Shown piece by piece: positions 16,140-26,300 of a stretch of DNA of 38,926 nucleotides. The number at the start of each line of letters is the position of its first letter. The first letter of the stretch is position 1. The translations under genes and the position numbers were made by a program. Location: contig JAQBOV010000078.1 of assembly GCA_028287895.1 (NCBI GenBank), positions 1 to 38,926 of the forward strand, read 5' to 3'. Below the pieces are notes generated by a model that saw only the letters and a list, made by a program, of their open reading frames with translations, searched no databases and was not told where the DNA came from. The DNA comes from Mucilaginibacter sp. GTDB lineage: Bacteria; Bacteroidota; Bacteroidia; Sphingobacteriales; Sphingobacteriaceae.

Positions 16140-16431
16140 TTGTAAGAGAAAAACTTAAAATTTTTTCAAATATTACTACTCAAAAATCAGCAATAAACCG
16201 CAACACCTCAATCCGGATCGTTTGCAACGATATACTTTATATCTCAAAAATGGAAATTTTTCAGTACGATAACTGACTGCTGTATAGAATAGTGCTGATC
16301 TGTATAACAATGGTAATGGTTTATAATTTCCGCAGATAACGGCCAGGTCATGCCGGGAGTATTTCGCGCAAATCTTACTGCATAAAATCTAATTGTAATA
16401 CGGGGGCAGGATTAAGCTGATATTCCAATTC

Positions 16432-17364
16432 CTATGACAAATAATCTACTTCTTTGGAAGTATAAACGCGGTCATGATCATCAATAATAACACAGGCAAG
16501 CTGCTGTAACTGATTGATCAGGTAAAGCCCGGCATTTACCCCCATTGACATTACCGGTGTTGCCATCGCATCAGAAAGCTCAGCTGTCGGACTAACTATA
16601 CTTACACTTTTGAGTACACTAACCGGGAAGCCTTTCTGAGCATCTATATTGTGCAAATATTTTTTATTGCTGATTGCGATATTCTTTTCAAAATTACCCG
16701 AGGTAGCAATGGCCATGTTACTGATATTAATATCTGAAAAGGGATGACTTTCCTGATCAGGATCAGCTGTGGCAATAGTCCAGGGCTGATTGCTGGGCTG
16801 GAGCCCCCAGGTCAACAGATCGCCTCCGGCATTGATCACACCACTGCCCACACCCATCATTTGCAAAATATATTTGGCCCGGTCGGCAGCATAGCCATTA
16901 CTGATTGCGCCGAAACCGATGCGCATTCCCTTTTCCTTCAAAAAAACGGTCGTGTTTTTTTCATCAATCAATACCTGCTGGTAATTGGTGAATTTTACGG
17001 AGTTACGCTCTATTTTTTTAACATCAATCTTTTTATCAGCAGCGTGGTAGGTGATATCAAATGTACCATAGGTAAGTTCAGATATTTGTAATGAGCGCTC
17101 CATTAACCGGTAAATTTCGGCGTTAACCTTTACCGGCTTTATACCCGCATTTCGGTTGATCTCATTGATCAGGCTATCCTCACTGAATGCGCTCAGCAGC
17201 CTTTCAACCCGGCCGATCTCAGAGGCAGCAGCATCAATGCAATGATCTGCCCATTCGGCATCGCTGCCAACGACGCTGATTTCAAATCGGTTTCCCATAA
17301 GGCGCATCGTGCGTCGGAAAACATTCAGGTCGTTATTATAGGTTTTAACAGCTAGCATGGGCAA
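16432..17364 (-). CDS. apbE: FAD:protein FMN transferase (ApbE family)
   Basis: The protein is 310 aa; ATG 17358 is an alternative start. ApbE features are present: MRLMGNRFEISV near the start, GFGAISNGYAADRA, GVINAGGDLLTWG, MAIATSGNFEK, and HNIDAQKGFPV replacing the usual HIIDP.TG. The enzyme attaches FMN to a Ser/Thr of redox proteins such as NqrB/C or RnfG using FAD and Mg2+. No lipobox or signal peptide is visible, although most family members are exported; either the substrate is cytoplasmic or the N-terminus differs. No FMN-binding partner is encoded next to it. Divergence in the HxxDP motif warrants caution about activity. Confidence 0.85.
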   Translation of the reverse strand: MPMLAVKTYNNDLNVFRRTMRLMGNRFEISVVGSDAEWADHCIDAAASEIGRVERLLSAFSEDSLINEINRNAGIKPVKVNAEIYRLMERSLQISELTYGTFDITYHAADKKIDVKKIERNSVKFTNYQQVLIDEKNTTVFLKEKGMRIGFGAISNGYAADRAKYILQMMGVGSGVINAGGDLLTWGLQPSNQPWTIATADPDQESHPFSDINISNMAIATSGNFEKNIAISNKKYLHNIDAQKGFPVSVLKSVSIVSPTAELSDAMATPVMSMGVNAGLYLINQLQQLACVIIDDHDRVYTSKEVDYLS

Positions 17365-17546
17365 ATGAATTTATAACAGATTACTAAAATCATCATTTCG
17401 AATTCCGGATAACGCCTGACGAGGGTATCATACGCCAAGCATCATTTATTACCGAAAATAAGGCCCTATTATGAAAATAACATGAAAAAGCGCCTGCAGG
17501 GCAGCTTGATTTTTTTAAAACGGAGATTTAAGGCAACAAAATCAGT

Positions 17547-18620
17547 TTAGGCTATGGTGCCTTCTTTCAGTTTTTCTGCATTTTCGGCGAATTGCAATGC
17601 TTCGAGTATCTCCTGAATACCGCCATTCATTACCTCGGGCAGATTATAAATGGTTAAACCGATGCGGTGCTCGGTAAGGCGGCCCTGGGGATAATTATAA
17701 GTGCGTACTTTAGCTGAACGATCTCCTGTTGAAACCATGGTTTTGCGCTTTTTGGATATTTCTTCCAGGTGCTTTTGCAATTCCATTTCGAATATCCTTG
17801 ATCTTAATACCTGCAGCGCCTTGTCATAGTTTTTTAACTGCGATTTCTGATCCTGGCATTGTGCAATGATACCGGTCGGGATGTGTGTCAATCGAACTGC
17901 GGAATAGGTCGTATTAACCGATTGCCCGCCCGGACCCGAAGCACAAAACAGATCTTTTCGTATATCGCTTACATTCAGTTCAATATCAAACTCGTCCGCT
18001 TCGGGTAATACCGCCACACTGGCGGCAGACGTATGCACACGGCCCTGGGTTTCGGTATCAGGAACACGCTGAACCCGGTGCACGCCTGATTCATATTTTA
18101 ATGTTCCGTACGCGTCGTCAGCCAAAACATTGAACACAATTTCCTTATATCCGCCGGCGGTACCTTCTGTGTAGTCAACTAATTCAGTTTTCCAGCCACG
18201 TTTCTCGCAATACCGCATATACATACGGTAAAGATCGCCTGCAAAAAGTGCAGCCTCATCACCGCCAGTACCGCCGCGTATCTCCACTATAGCGTGCTTG
18301 GCATCTTCAGGCTCTTTTGGTATCAGCATCAGGCGTATCTCCTCCTCCTTCTCATCTTGCTTTACCAATAGCTCATCAAGCTCCATTTTAGCCATCTCAC
18401 GAAACTCCTCGTCCTTCTCAGTCGCTAAAATGTCCTTATTGGTATCAATATTACTCATAATGTTGCGGTAAATATTATACTCGTCAACAACTTTAGCCAG
18501 ATCCTTGTATTCTTTATTCAGCTGGGCATAACGTTTCATATCCGACATCACATCCGGGTTGCTCAACTCCGCTTCCACAGCTTTCCAACGCTGATTTATC
18601 GCTTCTAACTTTTCTAACAT
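17547..18620 (-). CDS. prfA: Peptide chain release factor 1
   Basis: ATG 18620 gives 357 aa beginning [12 protein letters not shown], the normal RF1 start; the frame is open 69 bases upstream, but those bases contain the -7 box and a repeat. The stop-codon recognition tripeptide is PDT (187-189, [15 protein letters not shown]), the RF1-type PxT. The catalytic GGQ is at 231-233 ([23 protein letters not shown]). It releases the peptide at UAA and UAG on the ribosome. It lies downstream of the LpxH-like gene but has its own promoter element. A weak hairpin with T-run (about 17485-17512) may terminate it. Confidence 0.97.
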   Translation of the reverse strand: MLEKLEAINQRWKAVEAELSNPDVMSDMKRYAQLNKEYKDLAKVVDEYNIYRNIMSNIDTNKDILATEKDEEFREMAKMELDELLVKQDEKEEEIRLMLIPKEPEDAKHAIVEIRGGTGGDEAALFAGDLYRMYMRYCEKRGWKTELVDYTEGTAGGYKEIVFNVLADDAYGTLKYESGVHRVQRVPDTETQGRVHTSAASVAVLPEADEFDIELNVSDIRKDLFCASGPGGQSVNTTYSAVRLTHIPTGIIAQCQDQKSQLKNYDKALQVLRSRIFEMELQKHLEEISKKRKTMVSTGDRSAKVRTYNYPQGRLTEHRIGLTIYNLPEVMNGGIQEILEALQFAENAEKLKEGTIA

Positions 18621-18633
18621 AATTTTAGCCTCA

Positions 18634-18694
18634 CCTAAGTCCCCTCCCAAAGAGGAGATTTCTAATTGATTTCCTAAAAAATCGCACAAAAATA
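18634..18694 (-). promoter_or_regulatory. prfA upstream region: -7 box and repeat-like hairpin
   Basis: On the minus strand TATTTTTG (18687-18694) matches TAnnTTTG; no -33 box is clear. Between it and prfA is CTCC-TCTTTG-GGAG, resembling the short gggagggg/ctccc repeats scattered in Sphingobacteriaceae genomes. This repeat would lie in the 5' leader. Confidence 0.4.
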
Positions 18695-18742
18695 CGAAAT
18701 TTTAAGGACTTTTTTAAGACGGGCAATTACCAGGCCAGGTTA

Positions 18743-19510
18743 TTACACAGAAGCCACAATGGGCTTTTCGAAGTATTTCAATTTTAGCTCCTGACCGTCG
18801 AATTCGGCATAGGGGCTGTAATTTACCCATTCGCCCAGGTTAATATAGCGGCTTTTTTCATTAAGAGGAATATCAAGCGGCTTATGGCGGTGGCCAAAAA
18901 CCAGGTAATCATAAAACCGGGTTTTTAACAGCTCATGTGAAAACCTGATCAGCCACTCCTGGTGCTCGGGCATCAGCTCATTCTTATCCTTATTGGCAAT
19001 ACGGCTATGGGCCGACCAGTAATTGGCAATGCCTACGCCCAGGTTGGGATGGATACGTGCAAAAAACCACTGGCATAAACGGCTTCTGAATATCTTTTTT
19101 AATAGTTTATACATATGATCACCGGGTCCCAATCCATCGCCATGATGCAGATAGAACATTTTACCGCTACGCGCGATCACCAATTCATTACTGATAATTA
19201 CCGCTCCAAATTCCTTAGTGAAATAATCAAACATCCACATGTCATGATTGCCTTTAAACAGGTATATTTTTATCCCCGCGTCTGCCAGCTCTGCTATTTT
19301 ACCCAAAAAGCGGATATAGCCTTTCGGCACGACCGTTTTATACTCGAACCAGAAATCAAACAGGTCACCCATCAAAAAAACTTCTGCAGCATCCGCTTTG
19401 ATCATATCCAGCCAGCGTACCAGGCGGTCTTCCCGCTCGCGGCTCGATGCGTAGCCGGGCGCACCTAAATGAAAGTCAGAAGCAAAATAGAGTTTATTAC
19501 GGGTTGACAT
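18743..19510 (-). CDS. lpxH: UDP-2,3-diacylglucosamine diphosphatase (LpxH-type)
   Basis: The protein is 255 aa. Metallophosphoesterase motifs of the LpxH/LpxH2 group are intact: SDFHLG (11-16), GDLFDFWFEY (about 48-57), GNHDMWMFDYF (about 86-96), HHGDGLGPGD and FGHRHKP near the C-terminus. It would cleave UDP-2,3-diacylglucosamine to lipid X and UMP at the inner membrane in lipid A synthesis, as expected in a Gram-negative. Some Bacteroidota paralogues are general phosphatases, so the exact substrate is inferred. It is divergent from the DUF1835 gene. Confidence 0.85.
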   Translation of the reverse strand: MSTRNKLYFASDFHLGAPGYASSREREDRLVRWLDMIKADAAEVFLMGDLFDFWFEYKTVVPKGYIRFLGKIAELADAGIKIYLFKGNHDMWMFDYFTKEFGAVIISNELVIARSGKMFYLHHGDGLGPGDHMYKLLKKIFRSRLCQWFFARIHPNLGVGIANYWSAHSRIANKDKNELMPEHQEWLIRFSHELLKTRFYDYLVFGHRHKPLDIPLNEKSRYINLGEWVNYSPYAEFDGQELKLKYFEKPIVASV

Positions 19511-19537
19511 GCGTGGTCAAAAGTACGTTATAGTGAT

Positions 19538-19566
19538 CAAAGGTAAAAGCGTATAAAAAATATCAA
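19538..19566 (-). promoter_or_regulatory. Promoter of the lpxH-type gene
   Basis: On the minus strand TTG (19566-19564), an 18-base spacer and TACCTTTG (19545-19538) match the Bacteroidota consensus. The 5' leader would be about 22 bases. Confidence 0.55.
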
Positions 19567-19640
19567 GATTGATACAAATATTGATGCATTTTACCCGGCT
19601 CATACCCCGATATTTGCATTGTTTACTTGATGTTGATAAC

Positions 19641-20432
19641 ATGAGCATTATCCTCCACATCCTCAATGGCGATTCAACAGCCCGCAGCTTTGAACAAACC
19701 GGGCTAGATGGCGATATATTGGTTTGGCGGGAGATACTCTCGCAAGGGCCGGTACAGGAAGATATTTCATCCGGTGCATTCTGGAGCGAGCGTTCCCGGT
19801 GGATAGGTAAAGCCTTTAATGATACAGCTGAGCATTACCAGCAACAGGTGGTTAATGCCCTTGAGAAGTTAAGTGAGCCATACGGGGAGATCAACCTCTG
19901 GTTTGAGTTTGATTTGCATTGCCAGGCTAACCTGCTTGGGGTAATCAACATGCTGCTTAAAAAGACGGACCTGTCAATGCCTGCGGTTTATCTTATCTGC
20001 CCGGGCGAATTTCCCGGTAAGGAAGTTTTCAGGGGCATGGGTGAACTCAATGGCGGAGAACTGGAATACCTGTATGATAATATCCGAGTGCAATTGGGTG
20101 AACCTGATTTTGCTATTGCCGAACAAGCATGGAAGCTATATGTAAGCGGCAAAGCAGACGAACTGGAGGAATGGCTTAACGAAAACACTTTCTGGGGCGG
20201 CCTTACGCTACTTAAACCGGCCCTGCAAGCTCATCTGGAGCGGACCAGGACGAATGAAAATGGATTAAATGCTATTGAGCAAAAGCTGCTGGACATTTAT
20301 AACAGCGGCATCAAAAATAAACGCGCCATTTATCAGGCCTTTTGGCAAACGGGGAAAATATATGGCATGGGCGATCTGGAAATTGATATTTATCTCCGGA
20401 GCCTTGCCGGCAGGCAATTGATCAATCTGTAA
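19641..20432 (+). CDS. DUF1835 domain-containing protein
   Basis: ATG 19641 gives 263 aa starting MSIILHILNGDSTARSFEQT; the frame is open 72 bases upstream but lacks coding character. The N-terminal half matches DUF1835 (ILNGDSTA..., GDILVWREILSQGPV, FWSERSRWI). The C-terminal part (ALQAHLERT...GLNAIEQKLLDIYNSGIKNKRAIYQAFWQ) resembles the DUF3658-type tail common in this family. Function is unknown; some family members sit near sigma factors and some are fused to regulators. It converges with the glycoside hydrolase gene, leaving 10 bases. Confidence 0.8.
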   Translation: MSIILHILNGDSTARSFEQTGLDGDILVWREILSQGPVQEDISSGAFWSERSRWIGKAFNDTAEHYQQQVVNALEKLSEPYGEINLWFEFDLHCQANLLGVINMLLKKTDLSMPAVYLICPGEFPGKEVFRGMGELNGGELEYLYDNIRVQLGEPDFAIAEQAWKLYVSGKADELEEWLNENTFWGGLTLLKPALQAHLERTRTNENGLNAIEQKLLDIYNSGIKNKRAIYQAFWQTGKIYGMGDLEIDIYLRSLAGRQLINL

Positions 20433-20442
20433 AAAACGACAA

Positions 20443-22020
20443 CTATTTGGCAAGATCCATCGTCGAAACGGCTATGGTTGGTGTTGGCTCGCTCTCGTTC
20501 TTTATCCTGTCAATTGCCGTAACTACGTATAGATAGGTTTTGCCCCGCTGAGCGGTTTTATCCTCATACGCTGTATCGGCATCGTACTGGATATGCAGTA
20601 TGTATTTAGGGTTGGTTAAATTAACGGTATCTGTGCCATCAAAACGGTATACCACATAACCATAAACCGGTTCTTTATCCTTGGCTGTGTCAGGTGTCTC
20701 CCAATTTAATTTTACATCGTTTCCCGCCGATTTGCCAAGCAAATTTTTAGGAGCATTTGGCGGAACAGAATCCAGCCACAGCATTGGGGGTGGCAACGCC
20801 GGATATCTATAGTAATTTGTTCTAAGCGAATCGGTAAAACCAAGCGGGTTACGCATCAGCGAATTGGCACTAAAAAACACGCTGCCCTGCACCCTTGGAT
20901 TATCCCGCAGGTATTTGATCTGGTTGGGCAATTCGGCCGGATTTCTAAAAGCTTTTGATTTAGGCTCGTTGATCCGATAAGCAGCCTGCCCGATATATAA
21001 ATGCCGGCCGTAGGTATTATCACTCCACCAGTCAAGCAGATTTTCAAAAGCGGCCAAATGATATCCAAAATTCCAGTAAAGCTGAGGCGCTATGTAATCA
21101 ACCCAGCCCTCTTTTACCCATTTACGGGAATCAGCATATAATTCGTAATAAGAGTCGCCCCCATGTGTTTGCGAACCATCAGCGTCCTGGGATTCATTTT
21201 TCCATATTCCGAAGGGGCTAATACCGAACTTGATATATCGTTTATGCTTGTGAATGCTATCGGCAAGCGTTTTTATCAGCAGGTCGACATTATTTCGCCG
21301 CCAGTCCTTAATGTCAGTAAAATCCCCGGCATAAGCCTTAAAAGTTTGTTCATCAGTGATTTTCTGACCGTCAATTTTATAGGGATAAAAATAATCATCC
21401 ATGTGCACGCCATCGATATTGTAATTATCCACCACATTCAAAATTACCTTCACAATATAATCCCGCACCTGAGGGATTCCCGGATTAAATAACTTTATTC
21501 CCCCATAAGTAAAAAACCAGCTGGGCTCCTGATTGGTGATATGGCACTGGCAAAGACCTTTAAAATTGCTGTCGAAAGTTGCCCGGTAGGGATTAAACCA
21601 TGCATGCAGCTCCATGCCGCGTTTGTGCGCCTCGTTGATGGCAAATTCCAAGGGGTCATATGCCGGATAAGGAGCCAAACCTTGTTTTCCGGTTAACCAT
21701 CTGGACCATGGCTCCCCACTTTTAGCATAAAAGGCATCAGCCGCAGGGCGCACCTGCAGCATTACCGCATTAATACCCACCCTCTGGTCAGCATCCAGTA
21801 TAGCTATTAACTCTTGCTTTTGCTTGTCTACGGACAAATGAACATCGCTGGGCCAGTCGATATTTACGACCGTAGCTATCCACTCGCCTCTAAATTCGCG
21901 TTTGGGTTCAAACTTTGCCGCCTCAGCCTTTTCTGCAGGTTCAATACCTGGTTGCGCCTGTACTTTGCCAAAGACAAAAAGTGAAAATATAATAAGTATA
22001 AAATATGGGTAAATACGCAT
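20443..22020 (-). CDS. Secreted family-10-like glycoside hydrolase (GHL10/DUF187) with FN3-like tail
   Basis: The start is ATG 22020 or 22032 (525 or 529 aa). A signal peptide is evident (RIYPYFILIIFSLFVFGKVQAQ). The (beta/alpha)8 region of the GHL10 family spans about residues 45-400: FRGEWIATVVNIDWPS, VMLQVRPAADAFY, LHAWFNPYRA, IDGVHMDDYFYPY, IKFGISPFGIW and VDYIAPQLYWNFG, with acidic candidates in HMDDYFYP. A fibronectin-III-like domain (about 430-525) follows (PPNAPKNLL...VKLNWETP...YVVYRFDG). It probably cleaves a glycan in the periplasm or at the surface. The substrate is unknown; related proteins have been linked to peptidoglycan glycosides. Confidence 0.88.
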   Translation of the reverse strand: MRIYPYFILIIFSLFVFGKVQAQPGIEPAEKAEAAKFEPKREFRGEWIATVVNIDWPSDVHLSVDKQKQELIAILDADQRVGINAVMLQVRPAADAFYAKSGEPWSRWLTGKQGLAPYPAYDPLEFAINEAHKRGMELHAWFNPYRATFDSNFKGLCQCHITNQEPSWFFTYGGIKLFNPGIPQVRDYIVKVILNVVDNYNIDGVHMDDYFYPYKIDGQKITDEQTFKAYAGDFTDIKDWRRNNVDLLIKTLADSIHKHKRYIKFGISPFGIWKNESQDADGSQTHGGDSYYELYADSRKWVKEGWVDYIAPQLYWNFGYHLAAFENLLDWWSDNTYGRHLYIGQAAYRINEPKSKAFRNPAELPNQIKYLRDNPRVQGSVFFSANSLMRNPLGFTDSLRTNYYRYPALPPPMLWLDSVPPNAPKNLLGKSAGNDVKLNWETPDTAKDKEPVYGYVVYRFDGTDTVNLTNPKYILHIQYDADTAYEDKTAQRGKTYLYVVTAIDRIKNESEPTPTIAVSTMDLAK

Positions 22021-22032
22021 CCAAACGGCCAT

Positions 22033-22369
22033 TTTAAATTTTACAAAGATATAAACTCATAAAGTTGTTTTTTTATTGTGCAGACAATTATCGCCGGCTT
22101 TTTTGCGTTTTTACCTTTTTGTACTTACATTTAAAGCGCATTCACCTGGAAAATTATTAACCTGTGACAGAAAACACTGTCATAATTTTATCATTTTTAC
22201 GTATATTTTCTAAAAAGGATTCCAAAACAATCAGCTGACATGTTTGTTGCAAACACAAAATACAAAATTTTAACCATCAAAAAAAACTTATTCACTAACG
22301 GGCTGTTAGCATTAGCAGCTTTTAACAACATCCCCTAACTAAACTTCAACTTAAAACAAAAAAACCGCT
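22033..22369. other. AT-rich intergenic region between divergent genes
   Basis: The 337 bases between the hydrolase and the coiled-coil gene contain no ORF. They are strongly AT-rich and must hold two divergent promoters, but no full TTTG/TAnnTTTG pair was found with confidence. No riboswitch or repeat was recognised. Confidence 0.4.
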
Positions 22370-23287
22370 ATGGAAAATCAATCTGGGCAAACACCTAAAA
22401 AGAATTCAAACGTAATTTATTTCCTTATTGTTGTCGTTTTGGCTTTGCTGGGAACTGATGTATACCTGTATCTGCAAAAAAATAAGTCGGATACCAAAAT
22501 TGTGTACCAGGATGATGAGCGAAACAGGTTAAAAATTGAGCTGGACAGCCTTGAAGCACAAATTGAGCAGGTAAACACCGGTAAAGCTAAAATGTCAACC
22601 GAAATGCGCGCAAAAAATGATTCACTTCAGACCAAGATCAAAGTTTTGCGCCAGGAACTGGCAAAAGGTAAGCTTACAGCCGCTGAACTTGGAAAAGCAC
22701 AGGAGGATGTAAAACAGCTAAGGTATTTTGTAACCAAATACACTGCTGATATTGAGGAGCTCAAAAAACAAAACACAAGCCTGGTTTCAGAAAGGGATAC
22801 CCTTAAGACTAACCTGGCCACGACGACCGAAAAGGCGACTACCTTAGAAAAGCAAAACCAGGATCTGGATACCAAAGTGAAGATCGCTTCGGCATTAAAA
22901 TTAGGAGGCGCCAATATCGTTGCTTACAAAATTAAAGGAAGCGGCAAAGAGGTGGATGTAACCCGCGCCGGCCCCGCTAAAAAGATCAAGATCAACTTTA
23001 CAGTTGCTGAGAACAGCATAGCCGAAAAACGCATGCATGATGTATATGTACGCGTTCTGGATCCGACCGGCAATTTAATTACCGATCCAAAGGATGCAGG
23101 AACATTTTCGTCAGACGGGCAGGACCTGCAATACACCTACAAAACATCTATTGATTTTAAAGACGACGGGAGTGGTTACACCATTGACTGGGTTAATCCT
23201 GCTCCGCCTTTCGTAAAAGGCACTTATACCGTATTATTATATGCTGATGGTTCAAAGATGGGACAATCCACCTTTAGCTTAAAATAA
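22370..23287 (+). CDS. Membrane-anchored coiled-coil protein with C-terminal beta domain
   Basis: The protein is 305 aa. One membrane helix lies at about 16-35 (VIYFLIVVVLALLGTDVYLYL). A long coiled coil runs from about 48 to 172 with regular heptads (LKIELDSLEAQIEQV, LQTKIKVLRQEL, EELKKQNTSLVSERDTLK, ATTLEKQNQDLDTKV). The C-terminal domain (about 178-305) is beta-rich and Ig-like (KIKINFTVAENSIAEKRMHDVYVRVLDP...TYTVLLYADG). This layout is common in Bacteroidota, but no function is assigned. The orientation suggests a periplasmic coiled-coil spacer presenting a binding domain. It is followed by a strong bidirectional terminator. Confidence 0.8.
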   Translation: MENQSGQTPKKNSNVIYFLIVVVLALLGTDVYLYLQKNKSDTKIVYQDDERNRLKIELDSLEAQIEQVNTGKAKMSTEMRAKNDSLQTKIKVLRQELAKGKLTAAELGKAQEDVKQLRYFVTKYTADIEELKKQNTSLVSERDTLKTNLATTTEKATTLEKQNQDLDTKVKIASALKLGGANIVAYKIKGSGKEVDVTRAGPAKKIKINFTVAENSIAEKRMHDVYVRVLDPTGNLITDPKDAGTFSSDGQDLQYTYKTSIDFKDDGSGYTIDWVNPAPPFVKGTYTVLLYADGSKMGQSTFSLK

Positions 23288-23309
23288 GATAAAACCCGCC
23301 GCGGTACTG

Positions 23310-23337
23310 ATAAGCCCTGCCCGCAAGCAGGGCTTAT
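23310..23337. terminator. Bidirectional rho-independent terminator
   Basis: ATAAGCCCTGC (23310-23320) pairs perfectly with GCAGGGCTTAT (23327-23337) with a 6-base loop. T-rich sequence follows on the plus strand. It serves both convergent genes. Confidence 0.85.
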
Positions 23338-23358
23338 TCTTATATTCATTTTAAACTT

Positions 23359-26300
23359 TTATGAAGCTTCGGGCAGGCTAAAGTAAAAAGTAGTACCCGT
23401 GCCGGTAATGGTTTCAAACCATACCTTGCCTCCGGCATTTTCAATAGAATTCTTTACAAATGCCAACCCAAGCCCCGTGCCCGAGCTTTTAGTCGTAAAA
23501 TTAGGCTCAAATATTTTCTCGCGGAGGTTCTCGGGTATCCCGTTGCCATTGTCTTTAACACTGAGCAGGATATTTTTGCTGGTTATCAGGTAACTGATCT
23601 CTATTGTACCAAATCTATCCTGGGGTATTGCTTCAATCGCATTTTTTAACAGATTGTTGAAACATCTGAGCAATTGGTCCCGGTCGGCATTAATAAAAAA
23701 AGGATCTCCGGGAGGCTGGAATATGATTTTAATATTATCCATCTGCTTAAAAATAGTAACCGCCTGCGTAAGCGCCCCGAAAACATCCATCCGTTCAATC
23801 CTCGTGTCAGGCATTTTTGCAAACGCTGAAAACTCAGATGCGATCGAAGACAGGCTTTCTATTTGCTCAACAAATGATTTGCTAAACCGCTCAAATTTCT
23901 GATCAAATTTCGGGTCCTTATCTTTCCATGATTTTTCAAGCAGCTGCAAACCCAGTTTCAGGGGGGTTAACGGATTTTTAATTTCATGTGCAACCTGTTT
24001 GGCCATTTCGCGCCATGCACTTTCTCTTTCAGACTGTGCCAGCTTTTGAGCACTCTGTTCCAGGGCAGCTATCATGTTATTATATTCCTTTATCAATGCC
24101 CCGATCTCATCATTGCGCTGCCATCTTATAGGCTCATTTTTTTGCCCGTAAATAGTTTTACTCAAACTGTACTGTATGATATTTAACGGATTAGTAATTT
24201 GCCTGGCAATTATTACTGCCAGCAAGCCAATAGCAATAAAAATCAATGCATAAATATTGATCATTGCGTTCAGCAGTGAGCCTACACGCGTTCGATAATC
24301 CACCTCGTTTGAAAAATACGGTAATTGTAAATAACCCAGCGTTCGTTTCGAATCTTTTATCGGCACATAAGCTGCTTTATACTTTAATTCACCTATAAAC
24401 TCATCATTCACATATTCGGATTTTTGCAATTTATTTAAATAGACATATGCCTTTGCATTTATCCGTTTAGCAAGCAGCCCATATTCATATATCTTAGGCT
24501 GTGTTGAAACGATCTCGGTTCCATTTGTATTAAATAAAGTCAGATCTGCTGAATAGGTATTTGCAAACTGATCAAACTTAGCCTGCGATTCGTCATTGAT
24601 ATTATTGAACGAACCATTTATGAAGCCCTCCGTTTCAAAAGCCTTGGCAATACGCGACACCTTATCACTGATTATATTTCCCTGCTGTTCCTCGTACTGA
24701 TCGATAATTGATATATAGGTGATCATACCGACCAGCACCAGGGTGATAACAACTGCAAAAACTATGGAAAACTGGATACGGGTTTTATAAAGGATCTTAT
24801 CAAAATTTAATTTAAGCACCCAGTGCAAATAATTATCTTTAATATACATTATCCTGATGCGTGCCCATAGCCATCTTACAGCGATAACAATAACGCTAAA
24901 AAACAAAAACACGATAAAAAAGAAAGTGACAGAAGTGATCGTATCGAGAACGACGTCATCTTCCTTACTTACCACAATCAGGTTACGTTGATTAGGCCGG
25001 TAGACGAGGTGATTGTACGTTGTTAAAATACCATATCTTGAAGGCTCACTGCTCCTTGTAGTTTTAAACAGGTATTCCTTAATTCTTCCCTTAAACTCAT
25101 TATTGATCAAACTGTAAACGTATTTACCGTGCTGGCTGAACAGCTTACCATCGGTATAAAAGGCATATGAATAATCTTTAAAATCATCATTTGTCTTGTT
25201 ATTCCCCTCAATGAGTAACTCCGGGAATGGATTTTCGCCATGCAACAACTTTGATTGCAGTTCAATAACGATAGTTCCGAGGCTGCTATCCCCTTTATAA
25301 AAGGGAAGCAGGGCTAAATATTTCTGCACGCCAAACGTTCCTTTATTCCGGTAGAAATATGCAGACTCCTTATAAAATGACTCGAATTTGATCATGTCCC
25401 GAAAGACATTTAAATCAAAGGTCTTATCGGTTGATAATGACGCACCCCCGCTATTAAACTCATATATTTTGAATTCATACTTGGCCAGGTACCCATCAAA
25501 ATATATTTTTTGAAAGCGATCTTTTAAATACCCGCTATTGCGGGTCGAATCAGTAAAACATTGCTTAATAACAGGATCGGAAATGATCTTTTTTTCAATT
25601 TTTCTAAAAATATAATTGGCCGTCACGTCATCAGGCGTTTCCAGCTGATGAACAAGGGATTTACGTGTCTCCATTTCCTTGATAGCCTGGAAATGATTAA
25701 GTTTTATTGCCGAAAGAACAGCACATAGCAGTAAAATAATTGCCAGGTAGCCGGATCTGAGTTTACCCTGATCAAACCTGTAAGCGTAGCCCCTGATGAG
25801 TATCCAAATTGCCCATATGATATAAAACACCGTAAACCCATCATCGTAATAGCCGGCAATCAGCGTGCATATTATCGCAGCTGATAATAATAATGCGATC
25901 TGATGTGAAACCGGAACGGTTAATCTGTTACAGACCGTCAGCGATATTTCTGTCAGCAAATAAAATATCAGAAAACTAAAGCACACCATTAAAACACCAA
26001 GCATGCTAAGGCCTGACAGATTGAGCACATTATTCACATCAAAATTGATATTTGAATGGATAACCAGCCCGTAAAAAAGCTTTAATAATAAAGTGGCGCT
26101 GATAGCCAACACCAATATAAAAGCCACTACAATGGTGTAGGCAGCAACTTTATTGTAAATATGCTTTAATAACTTATCGCGGTGGCGGTAAATAAATGCA
26201 ACAAACCAGCAGATGCACCATATATTAATACATAGATCACCTAAGGAGGGAAACAGCGGGGGCGAGGCGTAAATACGGGGATCGAAGACCTCGGGACGGT

